Shown here: piece by piece, positions 28,877 to 37,766 of the stretch
How the letters are laid out: every line of letters begins with the position of its first letter
How positions within the stretch are numbered: the first letter of the stretch is position 1
Assembly: GCF_900117415.1 (NCBI RefSeq)
Contig: NZ_FPEI01000006.1
Location: forward strand, 186,001 to 250,000
Direction of reading: 5' to 3'
Source of the DNA: Hyphomicrobium sp. CS1BSMeth3
GTDB taxonomy: Bacteria > Pseudomonadota > Alphaproteobacteria > Rhizobiales > Hyphomicrobiaceae
DNA length: 64,000 bases
The notes under the pieces: model-generated
Told to the model about the DNA's origin: nothing
The model's database searches: none
What the model saw: only the letters and a program-made list of their open reading frames with translations
Made by a program: the position numbers and the translations under genes

Positions 28877-29413
28877 GTGTCGAAACAAACGAGCAAGTTC
28901 CTGAGCCTCGTCCTGCGGCACGCGCCGGAGCGGATCGGCCTTGAGCTCGATGCTCACGGCTGGACGGACATCGACGCGCTGATCGCCAAGGCTAACGCCG
29001 CAGGCGTCCTGCTCGATCGCGCAATGCTCCTGGAGATCGTCGCGACGAGCGACAAGCAGCGCTTCACGCTCTCGGCTGACGGCGCGCGCATTCGCGCGGC
29101 GCAGGGCCATTCGGTCGAGATCGATCTGGATTTGCCGACTGCCGTTCCGCCCGCCGTGCTTTTCCACGGCACGGCGCGCACCAACGTCGATGCCATCCTC
29201 GCCGAGGGCCTGAAGCCTGGACGGCGGCGCCACGTGCATCTCTCACCTGATGTGGAGACGGCGCGCCGCGTCGGGATGCGTCATGGCGCGCCGGTCATCT
29301 TCGAGGTTGCCACGGCGCGCATGCACGCCGATGGCCTTGTCTTCTGGCAGGCCGAGAACGGCGTCTGGCTCACGGAGCGCGTCGCGCCCGCCTATCTCAC
29401 GCTCCTCGGCTAG
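28877..29413 (+). CDS. kptA: RNA 2'-phosphotransferase KptA/Tpt1
   Basis: A 178-residue NAD+-dependent RNA 2'-phosphotransferase. The catalytic quartet regions are visible: SKFLSLVLRHAPE at the N-terminus, LFHGTA in the centre, HVHLSPD and the GAPVIFEV strand. In eukaryotes Tpt1 removes the 2'-phosphate left by tRNA splicing; bacterial members are active in vitro, but their cellular substrate is unsettled. The start is a GTG at 28877; no ATG fits the conserved beginning. It ends at a repeat block. Confidence 0.93.
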   Translation: MSKQTSKFLSLVLRHAPERIGLELDAHGWTDIDALIAKANAAGVLLDRAMLLEIVATSDKQRFTLSADGARIRAAQGHSVEIDLDLPTAVPPAVLFHGTARTNVDAILAEGLKPGRRRHVHLSPDVETARRVGMRHGAPVIFEVATARMHADGLVFWQAENGVWLTERVAPAYLTLLG

Positions 29414-29424
29414 CCCGAAACTCC

Positions 29425-29594
29425 AAGTCAAAAAGACGGGCGGGTCCGGGAGGGTGTCCCTCCCGGCGGGAGCGCGAGGATCATGCCGGAGGCATGCCAG
29501 GGGCATGCGCCCTCGTCGCGCCGGAGGCGCGAGTGGGGCCGCAGCCCCACACCCCGCCCGGGGGACACCCCCGGAGCCCCCGTCTTTATGACTT
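29425..29594. repeat. Composite repeat, copy 4: paired inverted A modules forming one large palindrome
   Basis: The outer arms AAGTCAAAAAGACGGG and CCCGTCTTTATGACTT are near-perfect inverted copies, and the interior holds further inverted pieces (GGGTGTCCCTCCC against GGGGGACACCCCC). Module B is missing. It fills the gap between convergent kptA and bioY and reaches the bioY stop. Confidence 0.8.
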
Positions 29595-30172
29595 TAGGCT
29601 GCCCGCCGCACCGTTGCCTTGAGGATCGCTGCGCCGAGTGCCGACTTGACGATCGCGCCGAGCACGAAGGGCGCGACACCGGCCCAGAAGGCTTTCTCGA
29701 TGCCGATCATGCCCGCCAGCCACGCACCGCCGATCAGGAGGCAAAGCGCATTGCCCATGAGCATGGATGTGAACGCGCTGATGACGCGATCGCCCGTCCA
29801 GCCGCGCTCGGCGAGCCAGCCGGTGAGCATGGCAGCGACCGGGAAGGCGAAGAGGTAGCCCGCGGTCGGGCCCGCAAGGCGCGCGATGCCGCCCGTGCCA
29901 TTGGAGAAGACCGGGAGGCCGAGTGCGCCCTGCATGAGCCACACGGCAATGGTGATGGCGCCGAGCCGCCAGCCGTACAGCGCGCCGATCAGCGTCACTG
30001 CCAGCGTCTGCATGGTCATGGGCACGGGGAACATGGGCACGGAGACATACGAGGAGGCCGTCATGAGCGCCGTGCCGAAAAGCACCGCGCCCACTTGGAC
30101 GGCGAGCGATCGCTCGCTCAGGCGAAGAGGGCTGAATGGAGTTGAGAGAGTGCCGGCAGCAGAGCGGCTCAT
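29594..30172 (-). CDS. bioY: Biotin transporter BioY
   Basis: A 192-residue substrate-binding membrane subunit of the biotin ECF transporter, with about six hydrophobic segments. The family signatures VPMTMQTLAV, GGIARLAGPTAGYLFAFP and GWTGDR near the fourth helix are present. The ATG at 30170-30172 has GGAGAT six bases upstream. bioM and bioN are not adjacent; solitary BioY proteins can share an energising module or transport biotin alone. Confidence 0.92.
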   Translation of the reverse strand: MSRSAAGTLSTPFSPLRLSERSLAVQVGAVLFGTALMTASSYVSVPMFPVPMTMQTLAVTLIGALYGWRLGAITIAVWLMQGALGLPVFSNGTGGIARLAGPTAGYLFAFPVAAMLTGWLAERGWTGDRVISAFTSMLMGNALCLLIGGAWLAGMIGIEKAFWAGVAPFVLGAIVKSALGAAILKATVRRAA

Positions 30173-30432
30173 GTCGATCTCCTCTTTGTTTTTCAGACAG
30201 GATTTCTTAGCGCACTTCGCCGCGCATGGAAGGCCCAAATCCGCGGCCGTCTGACATGCAGATCACGGTGCACTCTCGCTGCCGGAAAAAGTTCCACAAG
30301 CGCGACGATCCGCCTCAACTCTGGACTTGGCTCGCGCCACAAAATCCCTACTGTGCGATGCGCAACTCTAGCGTGCCTGTAGGCTCCCGAGGTGGGTGGG
30401 AGCGAGCAAAAAGGGATCGGGGGGCTGACAAG

Positions 30433-31128
30433 GTGAGAAGATGGTTTGTTGGCCTGGCGCTGGCCGGGCTGGTGGGGGTTGGCAGTGCGCAAGCGGCAGG
30501 ACTTCTGGGTTTCAGACTGCTGGACTTCAACGGTGTCCTCGTGCGCTGGGGCGTTACCGACGCGCAGCCGGTGACGGTCACGTACGGCTTCGTCGAGGCG
30601 CCGGTCACGTTCAGCGACGCGCGCAACTGCCGGGCCATGGTGCCCATGGACGATCTCCTGAAGAGCTCGGGCCTCGATCGCGCGACATTGGAGCGCGAAG
30701 CGGCTGCTGCCTTCGAGATGTGGGAGCAGGTGGCGAACATTCGCTTCGCGCCCGCACGTCCCGGCACGCGGCCGGACATCCAGATCGGCGCGCAGCGTGA
30801 TCCGATCGCTTTCGCCTTCGCCGACGTGGCGTACGTCAAGGGCGACGGTGCCGTCCGCCCGATCGAGCGCTCGCTCATCTGCTTCAATCCCAAGAAGCGC
30901 TGGAAGGTCGGCTTCGACGGCAATCTCGGCGTCTACGATCTGCGCTACACGTTCGCGCACGAGATCGGCCACGCGATCGGCCTCGATCATCCGGGCGGCC
31001 ATGGGCAGCTCATGTCCATGCACTATCAGGAGACATTCCGCGCGCTCCAGACCGGTGACGTGGACGGCGCCGTGCGCATTTACGGCCGCAGCCCTTCCAG
31101 CCAGCAGGCGGCCAGCTTCGCGAAGTGA
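30433..31128 (+). CDS. Secreted matrixin-type zinc metalloprotease
   Basis: A 231-residue protein. A signal peptide (VRRWFVGLALAGLVG...AQA, residues 1-23) is followed by a metzincin domain whose zinc motif HEIGHAIGLDH lies at residues 176-186 and whose Met-turn reads LMSMHY. The conserved EAAAAFEMWEQVANIRF of matrixins is present upstream. The GTG at 30433 is chosen because it starts the signal peptide; an ATG far upstream would put 69 unlikely residues before it. It is probably exported to the periplasm or medium. The target is unknown, and no inhibitor or secretion genes are nearby. Confidence 0.82.
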   Translation: MRRWFVGLALAGLVGVGSAQAAGLLGFRLLDFNGVLVRWGVTDAQPVTVTYGFVEAPVTFSDARNCRAMVPMDDLLKSSGLDRATLEREAAAAFEMWEQVANIRFAPARPGTRPDIQIGAQRDPIAFAFADVAYVKGDGAVRPIERSLICFNPKKRWKVGFDGNLGVYDLRYTFAHEIGHAIGLDHPGGHGQLMSMHYQETFRALQTGDVDGAVRIYGRSPSSQQAASFAK

Positions 31129-31210
31129 GGCAGGCAGACGTGCCGGACACCTCCGGATCGTGTAGAGCTGGGAGCACACACGCTCTCAGTCTCGACGAAC
31201 CGGAGGTCCC

Positions 31211-32359
31211 ATGCTCGCCTCGCAGCGCCAGCACTTCGACATTCCCCGCGAGGTTGCCTATCTGAACGCGGCCTCGTGGAGTCCGCTGCCGCTCGCGACG
31301 CAGGAGGCGGCGCGCCAGGCCGTCGGCCGCAAGGGCCAGCCCTGGAAGCTGGACGCCTCATTCGCCAACAGGCAGCACGAGCGCGCCCGCGCCGCTGCCG
31401 CGCGCCTCATTGGCGCTGACGCTGGCGATATCGCGCTCGTCTCGTCCGTTGGATATGGCGTCGCGATCGCCGGCAAGGTTCTCGCACCGGCCAAGGGCTC
31501 TCGCGTCCTCGTACTGGAAAACGACCACACCTCGCCCGTGCTCGAATGGCAGTCGCGGGCCGAAGCCCAGGGCTTCACCGTCGAGACGGTCCCGCAGCCC
31601 GCCGATGCCGATTGGACGAGTGCCGTCCTTGCGGCCATCGAGCGGCCGGGCGCGCGCCCGCTTTCACTCTGCTCGATCTCCTCGGTGCACTGGTCGGATG
31701 GCGGCCTCGTCGACATCGCGCGCGTGCAGGCCGCACTGCGGCGTCAGGGTGCGGCCTTCCTCGTGGACGCGACGCACGGTGTCGGCGTCGTCGCGACCGA
31801 TGTGAAAGAGCTAGATCCCGATTTCCTGATCTTCCCCACGTACAAGTGGGTGCTCGGGCCTTACGGCCGCGGGTTCGTGTATGTGGCCAAGCGCCATCAG
31901 GGCGGTGTGCCGCTCGAGCAGACGGCCTTCGGGCGTCGCGATGTCAAGGCGGAGAACCCGGTCTATTTCGCCGACACGCGCTATGTGCCCGATGCTCGCC
32001 GTTACGACATGGGCGAGCGCGATCATTTCATCTCCATGGAGATGGCCTCGATCGGCATGGAGATGATGGCGGCATGGGGCCAGGGCGCGGTCGTCGCGCG
32101 GCTTGCTTCCCTCACGCATCGCATTGGCGAGGGCCTTGCCGGACTGCCGATCTCGATACCGGCCGAAAGCGTGCGCGCCCCGCACATTCTGAGCCTCGGC
32201 TTTCCCGAAGGTATGCCCGAGGGGCTCGTCGAGCGTCTGGCCGCTGAGCAGATCTATGCCGCCCCGCGCCTCGGCCGCTTGCGCATCTCGCCTCACGTCT
32301 ACAACGACGAAGCCGACTGCGACCGCCTCGTCGCGGCACTGCGGCGGGAGCTCCGGTGA
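31211..32359 (+). CDS. Aminotransferase class V-fold PLP-dependent enzyme
   Basis: A 382-residue fold-type I enzyme. The PLP lysine is Lys212 in FPTYKWVLGP, the cofactor Asp is in LVDATHGVG, and the phosphate-binding SVGYGVAIAGK segment is present. The protein resembles cysteine desulfurase and kynureninase-like class V enzymes, but the mobile active-site Cys of desulfurases is not evident. Substrate unknown. GGAGG lies upstream of the ATG. It appears to be a single-gene unit. Confidence 0.85.
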   Translation: MLASQRQHFDIPREVAYLNAASWSPLPLATQEAARQAVGRKGQPWKLDASFANRQHERARAAAARLIGADAGDIALVSSVGYGVAIAGKVLAPAKGSRVLVLENDHTSPVLEWQSRAEAQGFTVETVPQPADADWTSAVLAAIERPGARPLSLCSISSVHWSDGGLVDIARVQAALRRQGAAFLVDATHGVGVVATDVKELDPDFLIFPTYKWVLGPYGRGFVYVAKRHQGGVPLEQTAFGRRDVKAENPVYFADTRYVPDARRYDMGERDHFISMEMASIGMEMMAAWGQGAVVARLASLTHRIGEGLAGLPISIPAESVRAPHILSLGFPEGMPEGLVERLAAEQIYAAPRLGRLRISPHVYNDEADCDRLVAALRRELR

Positions 32360-32384
32360 GGCAGCGCTGCTGAGCGGCGGCCCT

Positions 32385-32765
32385 TCAGTGCAGGCCGACG
32401 TGCGTCCTGTGGATCAGGCGGTCGTTGCGGAATGCGAGGATGACGCGCGAGCCGTCCGGGTTCGGCCAGGCGTAGACCGACACGCGAGGATCGTTCTCGA
32501 TCCCGGGCATGCCGGCGACGTTGCGCGTCTGCAAGTGACCCGGTACGCCGAGGGAGCGCGCGGCGTCGTCATAGGTGATGCCGTCGCTCAGCTCGATCAT
32601 GTCTGCGATCGTGTGGCGCTGGCGTATGGACATCGTGACGACGTCGGCAGTCGCTGCCGTCGCCGTGGCGGTCGTGCCCGACGTGCTGCCGGCCGCGATG
32701 AACACAGCCGCGCCCAGCGATATTCCTACTGCGCCCACCAGCGCTGCGATGTACGGAAGCTTCAT
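32385..32765 (-). CDS. Small membrane-anchored protein with an SmpA/OmlA-like tail
   Basis: A 126-residue protein. Residues 1-26 form a signal anchor or signal peptide (MKLPYIAALVGAVGISLGAA), followed by a Thr/Ala-rich linker and a domain with DGITYDDAARSLGVPG and WPNPDGSRVILAFRNDRL. That pattern fits the small SmpA/OmlA or BLIP-like fold found in envelope lipoproteins. The ATG at 32763-32765 is chosen because AGGGGA lies nine bases upstream; a GTG ten codons earlier is possible. Function unknown. Confidence 0.65.
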   Translation of the reverse strand: MKLPYIAALVGAVGISLGAAVFIAAGSTSGTTATATAATADVVTMSIRQRHTIADMIELSDGITYDDAARSLGVPGHLQTRNVAGMPGIENDPRVSVYAWPNPDGSRVILAFRNDRLIHRTHVGLH

Positions 32766-33166
32766 TTTCTTGGCCGTCCCCTGCTTGGTGCCCACGACTT
32801 CTAGCGGGCGGGCGGCAAGGATTTGCTAAGGGGGATAGTAAGAATTGATTAGAATTGCCGGGCAGAGCTGTTTCACCGGAAATTGGTGCGAGTACTGTCC
32901 TGCTTGGTGAATGGCCGCTTAAGATCGTGCGGAAGTTTGGCACGACCACTGCGCGCTCCAAGATGGGCGCGAGGTCAGCCCGCAGCACCGGATATTCCGG
33001 TCATTGAAATTGGCGGCTGATTCGCGCTGCGCGGCGGCGCATCCGTGCTCCGCTATGACGATGGTGTTCATGCGAGCAAACGCACGTTAATGTACGTCCC
33101 TATCCGGGACAGACGTTTGCATTTCTGCAAGCATTCCAAACAAGCATCCCTGGGAGGAATCATCCA
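32766..33166. other. 401-base intergenic stretch, probable promoter region of the ABC operon
   Basis: No gene is visible. The left part is relatively AT-rich (ATAGTAAGAATTGATTAG). The last 100 bases hold several short inverted repeats (ACGT-TAATGT-ACGT, TCCC-TATCC-GGGA, TGCA-TTTC-TGCA) and end in GGGAGGAATCATCC before the binding-protein gene. The operon promoter and any operator should lie here; I cannot assign a regulator. Confidence 0.4.
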
Positions 33167-34162
33167 ATGGCCGACAAGCCACGCATTACGACTGCCAAGT
33201 TGAAGCGCCGCACGGTTCTTGCCGGCATCGGTGCGACGGTTGCCATGCCCTGGGTCGCGCGCGCCCAGGCCTCGAACCTCATTCGTATCGGCGTCCCGAC
33301 GAAGACCTACTACCCGACCATCATCGCCGAGACGGCGATCCGCCAGAAGCTCTTCGAGAAGGAAGGTCTGAAGCCGGAGCTGACGATCTACCGCAGCGGT
33401 GCTGAAGGCTTCGAGGCGCTTGCCGCCGGCGCTGCGGATATCGTGATGAACTCCACCATGAGCGTGGCGGGCGGCCTCAAGCGCGGTGTCAACGCCCGCT
33501 GCGTCGCCAATGCCGCCAACGGCTACTATGGCTGGCAGCTCGTCGTGAAGACGGATTCGCCGATCACCAAGGTCTCCGAGATCGCGGGCAAGAAGGTCGG
33601 CATCACATCGGCCGGATCGGGCACCGACATCCTCGCGCTGTGGACGGTCGCCGAGCACAAGATCCAGTTCACGCGCGTGCCGCTCGGTGGTGGTGGCCTC
33701 GTCCCGAACCTGCTGACCGGCAATATCGACGCGACGGTTCTCTACTCGCCGCTCACCTACAAGGTCGTCGACGAGAAGGTGGCGCGCGTCCTGATCGACT
33801 ACGGCACGGCTGTGCCTGCACACTCGACCGGAAGCTGGATCGCCACCGACAAGGTCATCAAGGATCGTCCCGAGGTCGTACAGAAGGCCGTGAACGCGCT
33901 CTATGGCGGCGTCGGCTTCCTCGTCGACGACAAGAACCGCGACGCGGCCGTGAAGCTCGTTGCCGAGATCGATGAGATCCCCGAGAAGATCGCGGCCTTC
34001 GAGCTCGACCGCAACCTCAAGCTCATCTCGCGGACCGGCGAGTTCAAGCTCGAGTGGGTCGAGCGTGCGCTCGAGAACGCCCGCCTCATCGGCATGAAGG
34101 AATTGGCCGATCCGAAAGAGGTGTTCATCGACAAGTTCAAACCGGTCCCGACGAAGGCCTGA
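33167..34162 (+). CDS. ABC transporter substrate-binding protein (NMT1/SsuA/TauA type)
   Basis: A 331-residue periplasmic binding protein. The N-terminus carries a Tat-like signal (KRRTVLAGIGATVAMPW, cleavage likely after ARAQA). The mature part has the NMT1/SsuA two-lobed pattern (YYPTIIAETAIRQKLFEKEGL, EALAAGAADIVM, GKKVGITSAGSGTDI). Relatives bind taurine, alkanesulfonates, nitrate, thiamine precursors or aromatic acids. It begins an operon with two permeases, an ATPase and a MetE-like enzyme; the ligand is not known. A strong hairpin separates it from the next gene. Confidence 0.85.
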   Translation: MADKPRITTAKLKRRTVLAGIGATVAMPWVARAQASNLIRIGVPTKTYYPTIIAETAIRQKLFEKEGLKPELTIYRSGAEGFEALAAGAADIVMNSTMSVAGGLKRGVNARCVANAANGYYGWQLVVKTDSPITKVSEIAGKKVGITSAGSGTDILALWTVAEHKIQFTRVPLGGGGLVPNLLTGNIDATVLYSPLTYKVVDEKVARVLIDYGTAVPAHSTGSWIATDKVIKDRPEVVQKAVNALYGGVGFLVDDKNRDAAVKLVAEIDEIPEKIAAFELDRNLKLISRTGEFKLEWVERALENARLIGMKELADPKEVFIDKFKPVPTKA

Positions 34163-34187
34163 GACGCGCTGGCCTACGGGCCGCAAG

Positions 34188-34217
34188 GCGGCTGTGCGAG
34201 GAGCTTCGCACAGCCGC
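34188..34217 (+). promoter_or_regulatory. Intercistronic hairpin behind the binding-protein gene
   Basis: A perfect 12-base stem, GCGGCTGTGCGA and TCGCACAGCCGC, with a six-base loop and no T-run. Such hairpins behind the first gene of importer operons commonly protect the binding-protein mRNA or attenuate read-through, so that this subunit is made in excess. That role is inferred. Confidence 0.7.
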
Positions 34218-34254
34218 TATCGTTCATCGACCTTCACGTGGATCAGGGCGTGTC

Positions 34255-35007
34255 GTGAAACGCTGGCAAATCATTCTCGTGCGGATGGCCATCCTGGCCC
34301 TTGTTCTCGGGGCATGGGAGCTCGCGCCGCGCATGGGCTTCGTCAATCCCATGCTTCTGCCGCCGCTCAGCGAAGTGCTGGCGATGCTGAAGACGCAGAT
34401 CGCGCGGCCGGTCGTGCAGGAAGCCATCATGATCACCGCACTCGAGGTGATCGTGGCCTTCATCATTGCGGTGCCGATCGGTGCGGCCGCGGGCGTCGCG
34501 ATCGCGGAGTTCCCGTACGCGGGCGCCATCTTCAAGCCGATGCTGTTCTACGTCTTCAGCATCCCCAAATCGATTTTCCTGCCGATGTTCATTCTGATCT
34601 TCGGCATCGGCTTTCAGCAGAAGGTCGCCTACGCCGCCTTCACCACCGCGTTCGTAGTGCTCATGAGCGCGACGGCAGCCGTCGAGTCCGTCAAGTCCGA
34701 CTACATTCTCGTCGCCCGCTCGTTCGGCGCGACGCCCCTGCAGATCCTGCGGCGCGTCTACGTGCCGAGCATGATGCCCGTCCTGCTCGAGACGCTGCGC
34801 ATCTCCATGATCTTCAACTTCACGGGCGTGATGATCGCGGAGATGTACGCCTCGCGCACCGGCATCGGTCACCTGATCTCCAACTGGGGCGAGAACTTCC
34901 AGATGCCGCAGCTCTTTGCCGGCGTCATCATGCTCGCGGTGGTGGCCATCGCATTCAACGAAACCGTACGCTTCCTGGAGGCTCGATGCAGTACGTGGCG
35001 GACATGA
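34255..35007 (+). CDS. ABC transporter permease (SsuC/TauC type), first
   Basis: A 250-residue inner-membrane permease with about six hydrophobic segments and the EAA loop region around VARSFGATPLQILRRVYVPSMMP (residues 158-180). The start is a GTG at 34255 with AGGG upstream; it gives the usual ...LVLGAWELAPRMG opening seen also in the second permease of the operon. It probably forms a heterodimer with that permease. Its end overlaps the ATPase start by 22 bases. Confidence 0.85.
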   Translation: MKRWQIILVRMAILALVLGAWELAPRMGFVNPMLLPPLSEVLAMLKTQIARPVVQEAIMITALEVIVAFIIAVPIGAAAGVAIAEFPYAGAIFKPMLFYVFSIPKSIFLPMFILIFGIGFQQKVAYAAFTTAFVVLMSATAAVESVKSDYILVARSFGATPLQILRRVYVPSMMPVLLETLRISMIFNFTGVMIAEMYASRTGIGHLISNWGENFQMPQLFAGVIMLAVVAIAFNETVRFLEARCSTWRT

Positions 35008-35786
35008 AGGGAGCCCAGACAGCGGGCGCCGCGATCGATATCGATCGCGTGAGCCACGTGTATGCGGGGCCGGAGGGCGGCGTTCAGGCACTCAGCGACG
35101 TGTCGATGAAGGTCGGCGCCGGACGCTTCATCGTCATCGTCGGCCCGAGCGGTTGCGGCAAGACCTCGCTGCTCATGATGATGGCAGGTCTGCGCGATCA
35201 TACCGAAGGCCGCATCCACGTTCACGGCGCGCCGATCCCGAAGCCGGATCCCGAGCGCGTCGGCGTCATCTTCCAGGAGGCGAGCCTCTTTCCCTGGCTC
35301 ACGACCTTCGACAACATCGAGTTCCCCCTGAGCCTGCGCGGCATGTCGCGCGAGGAGCGCCGCCGCAGGTCCGAGCCCATGCTCTCGCTGGTCGGCCTCA
35401 GTGGTTTCGGTGAACGCTACCCGCATGAGCTTTCGGGCGGCATGAAGCAGCGCGTGTCGATCGCCCGCGGTCTCGTGCAGGATCCGCCCGTGCTGCTCAT
35501 GGACGAACCATTCGCGGCGCTCGACGAGCAGACGCGCATGACCATGGGCCACGAGCTGCTGCGCATCTGGTCGACGACGAACAAGACCGTCGTCTTCATC
35601 ACGCACAGCCTGACCGAGGCCGTCTATCTCGCCGACGAGGTCTACGTGATGTCGCCGCGTCCCGGCCGCATGATCGATCACATCATGGTCGACCTGCCGC
35701 GCCCGCGTACCTACGAGATGATGGCGACCGACACGTTCGGCCGTCTGCGCGACCGCATCTGGCAGCAGATCCGCAAGTCCCACTGA
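34986..35786 (+). CDS. ABC transporter ATP-binding protein (SsuB/TauB type)
   Basis: A 266-residue ATPase. Walker A is GPSGCGKTS, the Q-loop FQEASLFPW, the signature [14 protein letters not shown], Walker [12 protein letters not shown] and the H-loop ITHSLTEAV. These are the features of the nitrate/sulfonate/taurine group. The ATG at 34986 is the first in frame; a second at 35004 is possible. It stands between the two permease genes and serves both. Confidence 0.9.
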   Translation: MQYVADMKGAQTAGAAIDIDRVSHVYAGPEGGVQALSDVSMKVGAGRFIVIVGPSGCGKTSLLMMMAGLRDHTEGRIHVHGAPIPKPDPERVGVIFQEASLFPWLTTFDNIEFPLSLRGMSREERRRRSEPMLSLVGLSGFGERYPHELSGGMKQRVSIARGLVQDPPVLLMDEPFAALDEQTRMTMGHELLRIWSTTNKTVVFITHSLTEAVYLADEVYVMSPRPGRMIDHIMVDLPRPRTYEMMATDTFGRLRDRIWQQIRKSH

Positions 35787-35791
35787 GGTCG

Positions 35792-36610
35792 ATGATGCGA
35801 CGTCCCGATCCCAAGATCGTCCGCTGGGGCATCCTGATCGCACTGCTCGTCGCGTGGGAGCTCGTGCCCCGGATGGGCCTTTTGCCCGAGCTGTTCCTGC
35901 CGCGCCTTTCGAAGACGCTCACCGTGCTCTGGATCGATCTCGACAAATACTGGGCGGCTCTGCTCGTCACGCTCTACGAGGTCGTCCTTGCGATGGTGAT
36001 CGCCTGCGGCCTCGGCATTGTCGCCGGCGCCACGATCGGCGGCATCGCCGTGCTGCGCGATCTGCTGCTGCCGGTCTTCTCGAGCCTCTACGCCGTGCCG
36101 ATCGTCATTCTCTATCCGATCTTCACGGCCTGGTTCGGCATCGGCTCGCAATCCAAGGTCATGTTCGCCGGCATCTATGGCTTCTTCCCCGTCATGCTCT
36201 CGACGGCGGCCGGCATCCGCACGATCGATCCCCAGTTCCTTCTCGCTGCGCGCAGCATGGGAGCGACCGTCACTCAGCAGATCACCAAGGTCATCATCCC
36301 GGCATCGCTGCCGACGGTCTTCGGCGGCTTGCGCCTCGGCGGCGCGCTCGCGATCATCGGCGTCATCGTCGCGGAGATGCTGACGGCTTCCGCCGGCATC
36401 GGATATCTCGTCACGCTGAACCGCACGATCCTCGACAGCCCGCGCGTCTTTGCCGGCATTCTTTGCATTCTCGTCCTCTCCGTCGCCTACGACATCATCG
36501 CGCGGCGGCTGGAGCGGCGTATGGTAGTTTGGCAGTCGGCCGGACGGCGGCAGCAGCAGGCCTCGCCGCGCCCGATCGCCCAGGGCGCGCCGGCGCCGGC
36601 AGCAGCATGA
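35792..36610 (+). CDS. ABC transporter permease (SsuC/TauC type), second
   Basis: A 272-residue permease with the same opening (LLVAWELVPRMG) and layout as the first permease, and an EAA loop around AARSMGATVTQQITKVIIPASLP. It has a charged, glutamine-rich C-terminal tail (RRQQQASPRP). Two different permeases in one operon are less usual for this class, which often uses a homodimer. It begins six bases behind the ATPase stop. Confidence 0.85.
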   Translation: MMRRPDPKIVRWGILIALLVAWELVPRMGLLPELFLPRLSKTLTVLWIDLDKYWAALLVTLYEVVLAMVIACGLGIVAGATIGGIAVLRDLLLPVFSSLYAVPIVILYPIFTAWFGIGSQSKVMFAGIYGFFPVMLSTAAGIRTIDPQFLLAARSMGATVTQQITKVIIPASLPTVFGGLRLGGALAIIGVIVAEMLTASAGIGYLVTLNRTILDSPRVFAGILCILVLSVAYDIIARRLERRMVVWQSAGRRQQQASPRPIAQGAPAPAAA

Positions 36611-36642
36611 GCATTCACACGAGCCCGCAGGGAGAACAACAC

Positions 36643-37677
36643 ATGGCCAACAAGATCCTGCCCACCACCGTGGTCGGCAGCTACCCGCAGCCCGACTGGC
36701 TCGTGAACCGCGAGATGCTCTCGAAGCAGGTGCCGCGCGTGCGCCTGAACATCTGGCGCATTCCCGAGGCGCAGCTCGAGCAGGCACAGGACGACGCGAC
36801 GATCCTCGCCATCCGCGACATGGAGCGGGCCGGCATCGACATCATCACCGACGGCGAGGCGCGCCGCGAGAGCTACTCGAACCGCTTTGCCACCGCACTC
36901 GAAGGCATCGACGCCAATGATGCAGGCGAGGTCATCGCCCGCACGGGCAATGCGCGCACGCCCGTGCCGCGCGTCGTCGCCAAGATCCGCCGCAAGGGGC
37001 CGGTCGAAGTGCGCGACATGGAGTTCCTGCGCCGCAATACGGACCGTCTGGCCAAGATCACGCTTCCCGGCCCGTTCACCATGAGCCAGCAGGCCAAGAA
37101 CGAGTTCTACAAGGACGCCGACGAGATGGTCATGGACTACGCCGCCGCCGTGAACGCGGAGGCGCACGATCTCGTCAAGGCCGGCGCCGATGTCATCCAG
37201 CTCGACGAGCCCTGGCTGCGTAATGATCCCGACGCGGCCAAGCGCATCGCCATCAAGGCCATCAATCGCGCGCTCGAAGGCATCAAGGTGCCGACGGTCG
37301 TCCATCTCTGCTTCGGTTATGCCGCGGTGGTGCCCGGCTCGACCAAGCCGGTTGGGTATTCTTTCCTGCCGGAGCTTGCCGATACGGTTGCCGAAACGAT
37401 CTCCATCGAGGCGGCCCAGCCGAAGCTCGATCTCGGCATTCTGAAGGAGCTGACGCCGAAGAAGGTCATGCTCGGCGTGCTGGACCTCGGCGACAAGACG
37501 GCCGAGACGCCCGAGATGGTCGCCGAGCGCATTCGGGCGGGCCTGAAATTCCTGCCCGCCGACAAGCTCGTGCCGGCGCCCGACTGCGGCATGAAATACA
37601 TGTCGCGCGAGCTCGCCTTCGCGAAGCTGAAGGCGCTCGCCGACGGCGCCGCTATCGTGCGGGCCGAGCTGTCATAA
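36643..37677 (+). CDS. MetE-like cobalamin-independent methyltransferase, single catalytic domain
   Basis: A 344-residue protein corresponding to the C-terminal catalytic half of MetE; the N-terminal half is absent. It starts TTVVGSYPQP and has the zinc-site pattern His221-x-Cys223 (HLCFG) and Cys315 (PDCGMK), with LDEPWL before it. Full MetE uses methyl-folate to make methionine; short MetE-like proteins use other methyl donors or other thiols. The ATG at 36643 has GGGAG upstream; an in-frame ATG at 36607 is possible. It closes the ABC operon, suggesting that the imported compound supplies a methyl or sulfur group. That is inference. Confidence 0.82.
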   Translation: MANKILPTTVVGSYPQPDWLVNREMLSKQVPRVRLNIWRIPEAQLEQAQDDATILAIRDMERAGIDIITDGEARRESYSNRFATALEGIDANDAGEVIARTGNARTPVPRVVAKIRRKGPVEVRDMEFLRRNTDRLAKITLPGPFTMSQQAKNEFYKDADEMVMDYAAAVNAEAHDLVKAGADVIQLDEPWLRNDPDAAKRIAIKAINRALEGIKVPTVVHLCFGYAAVVPGSTKPVGYSFLPELADTVAETISIEAAQPKLDLGILKELTPKKVMLGVLDLGDKTAETPEMVAERIRAGLKFLPADKLVPAPDCGMKYMSRELAFAKLKALADGAAIVRAELS

Positions 37678-37766
37678 CTCGCGAAGCTCCGTCCCGCCGC
37701 GCGGGGCAGAGCTCGGATGCATTGGATTCGGCGATCTTCGATTGGCTTTTGCTATCGCAACATTGG

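Noticed and set aside
37735-37766. A sigma-54 promoter upstream of fdnG (TTGGC...TTGC-like bases).
   Set aside because: The distance between GG and GC elements does not fit the fixed -24/-12 spacing.
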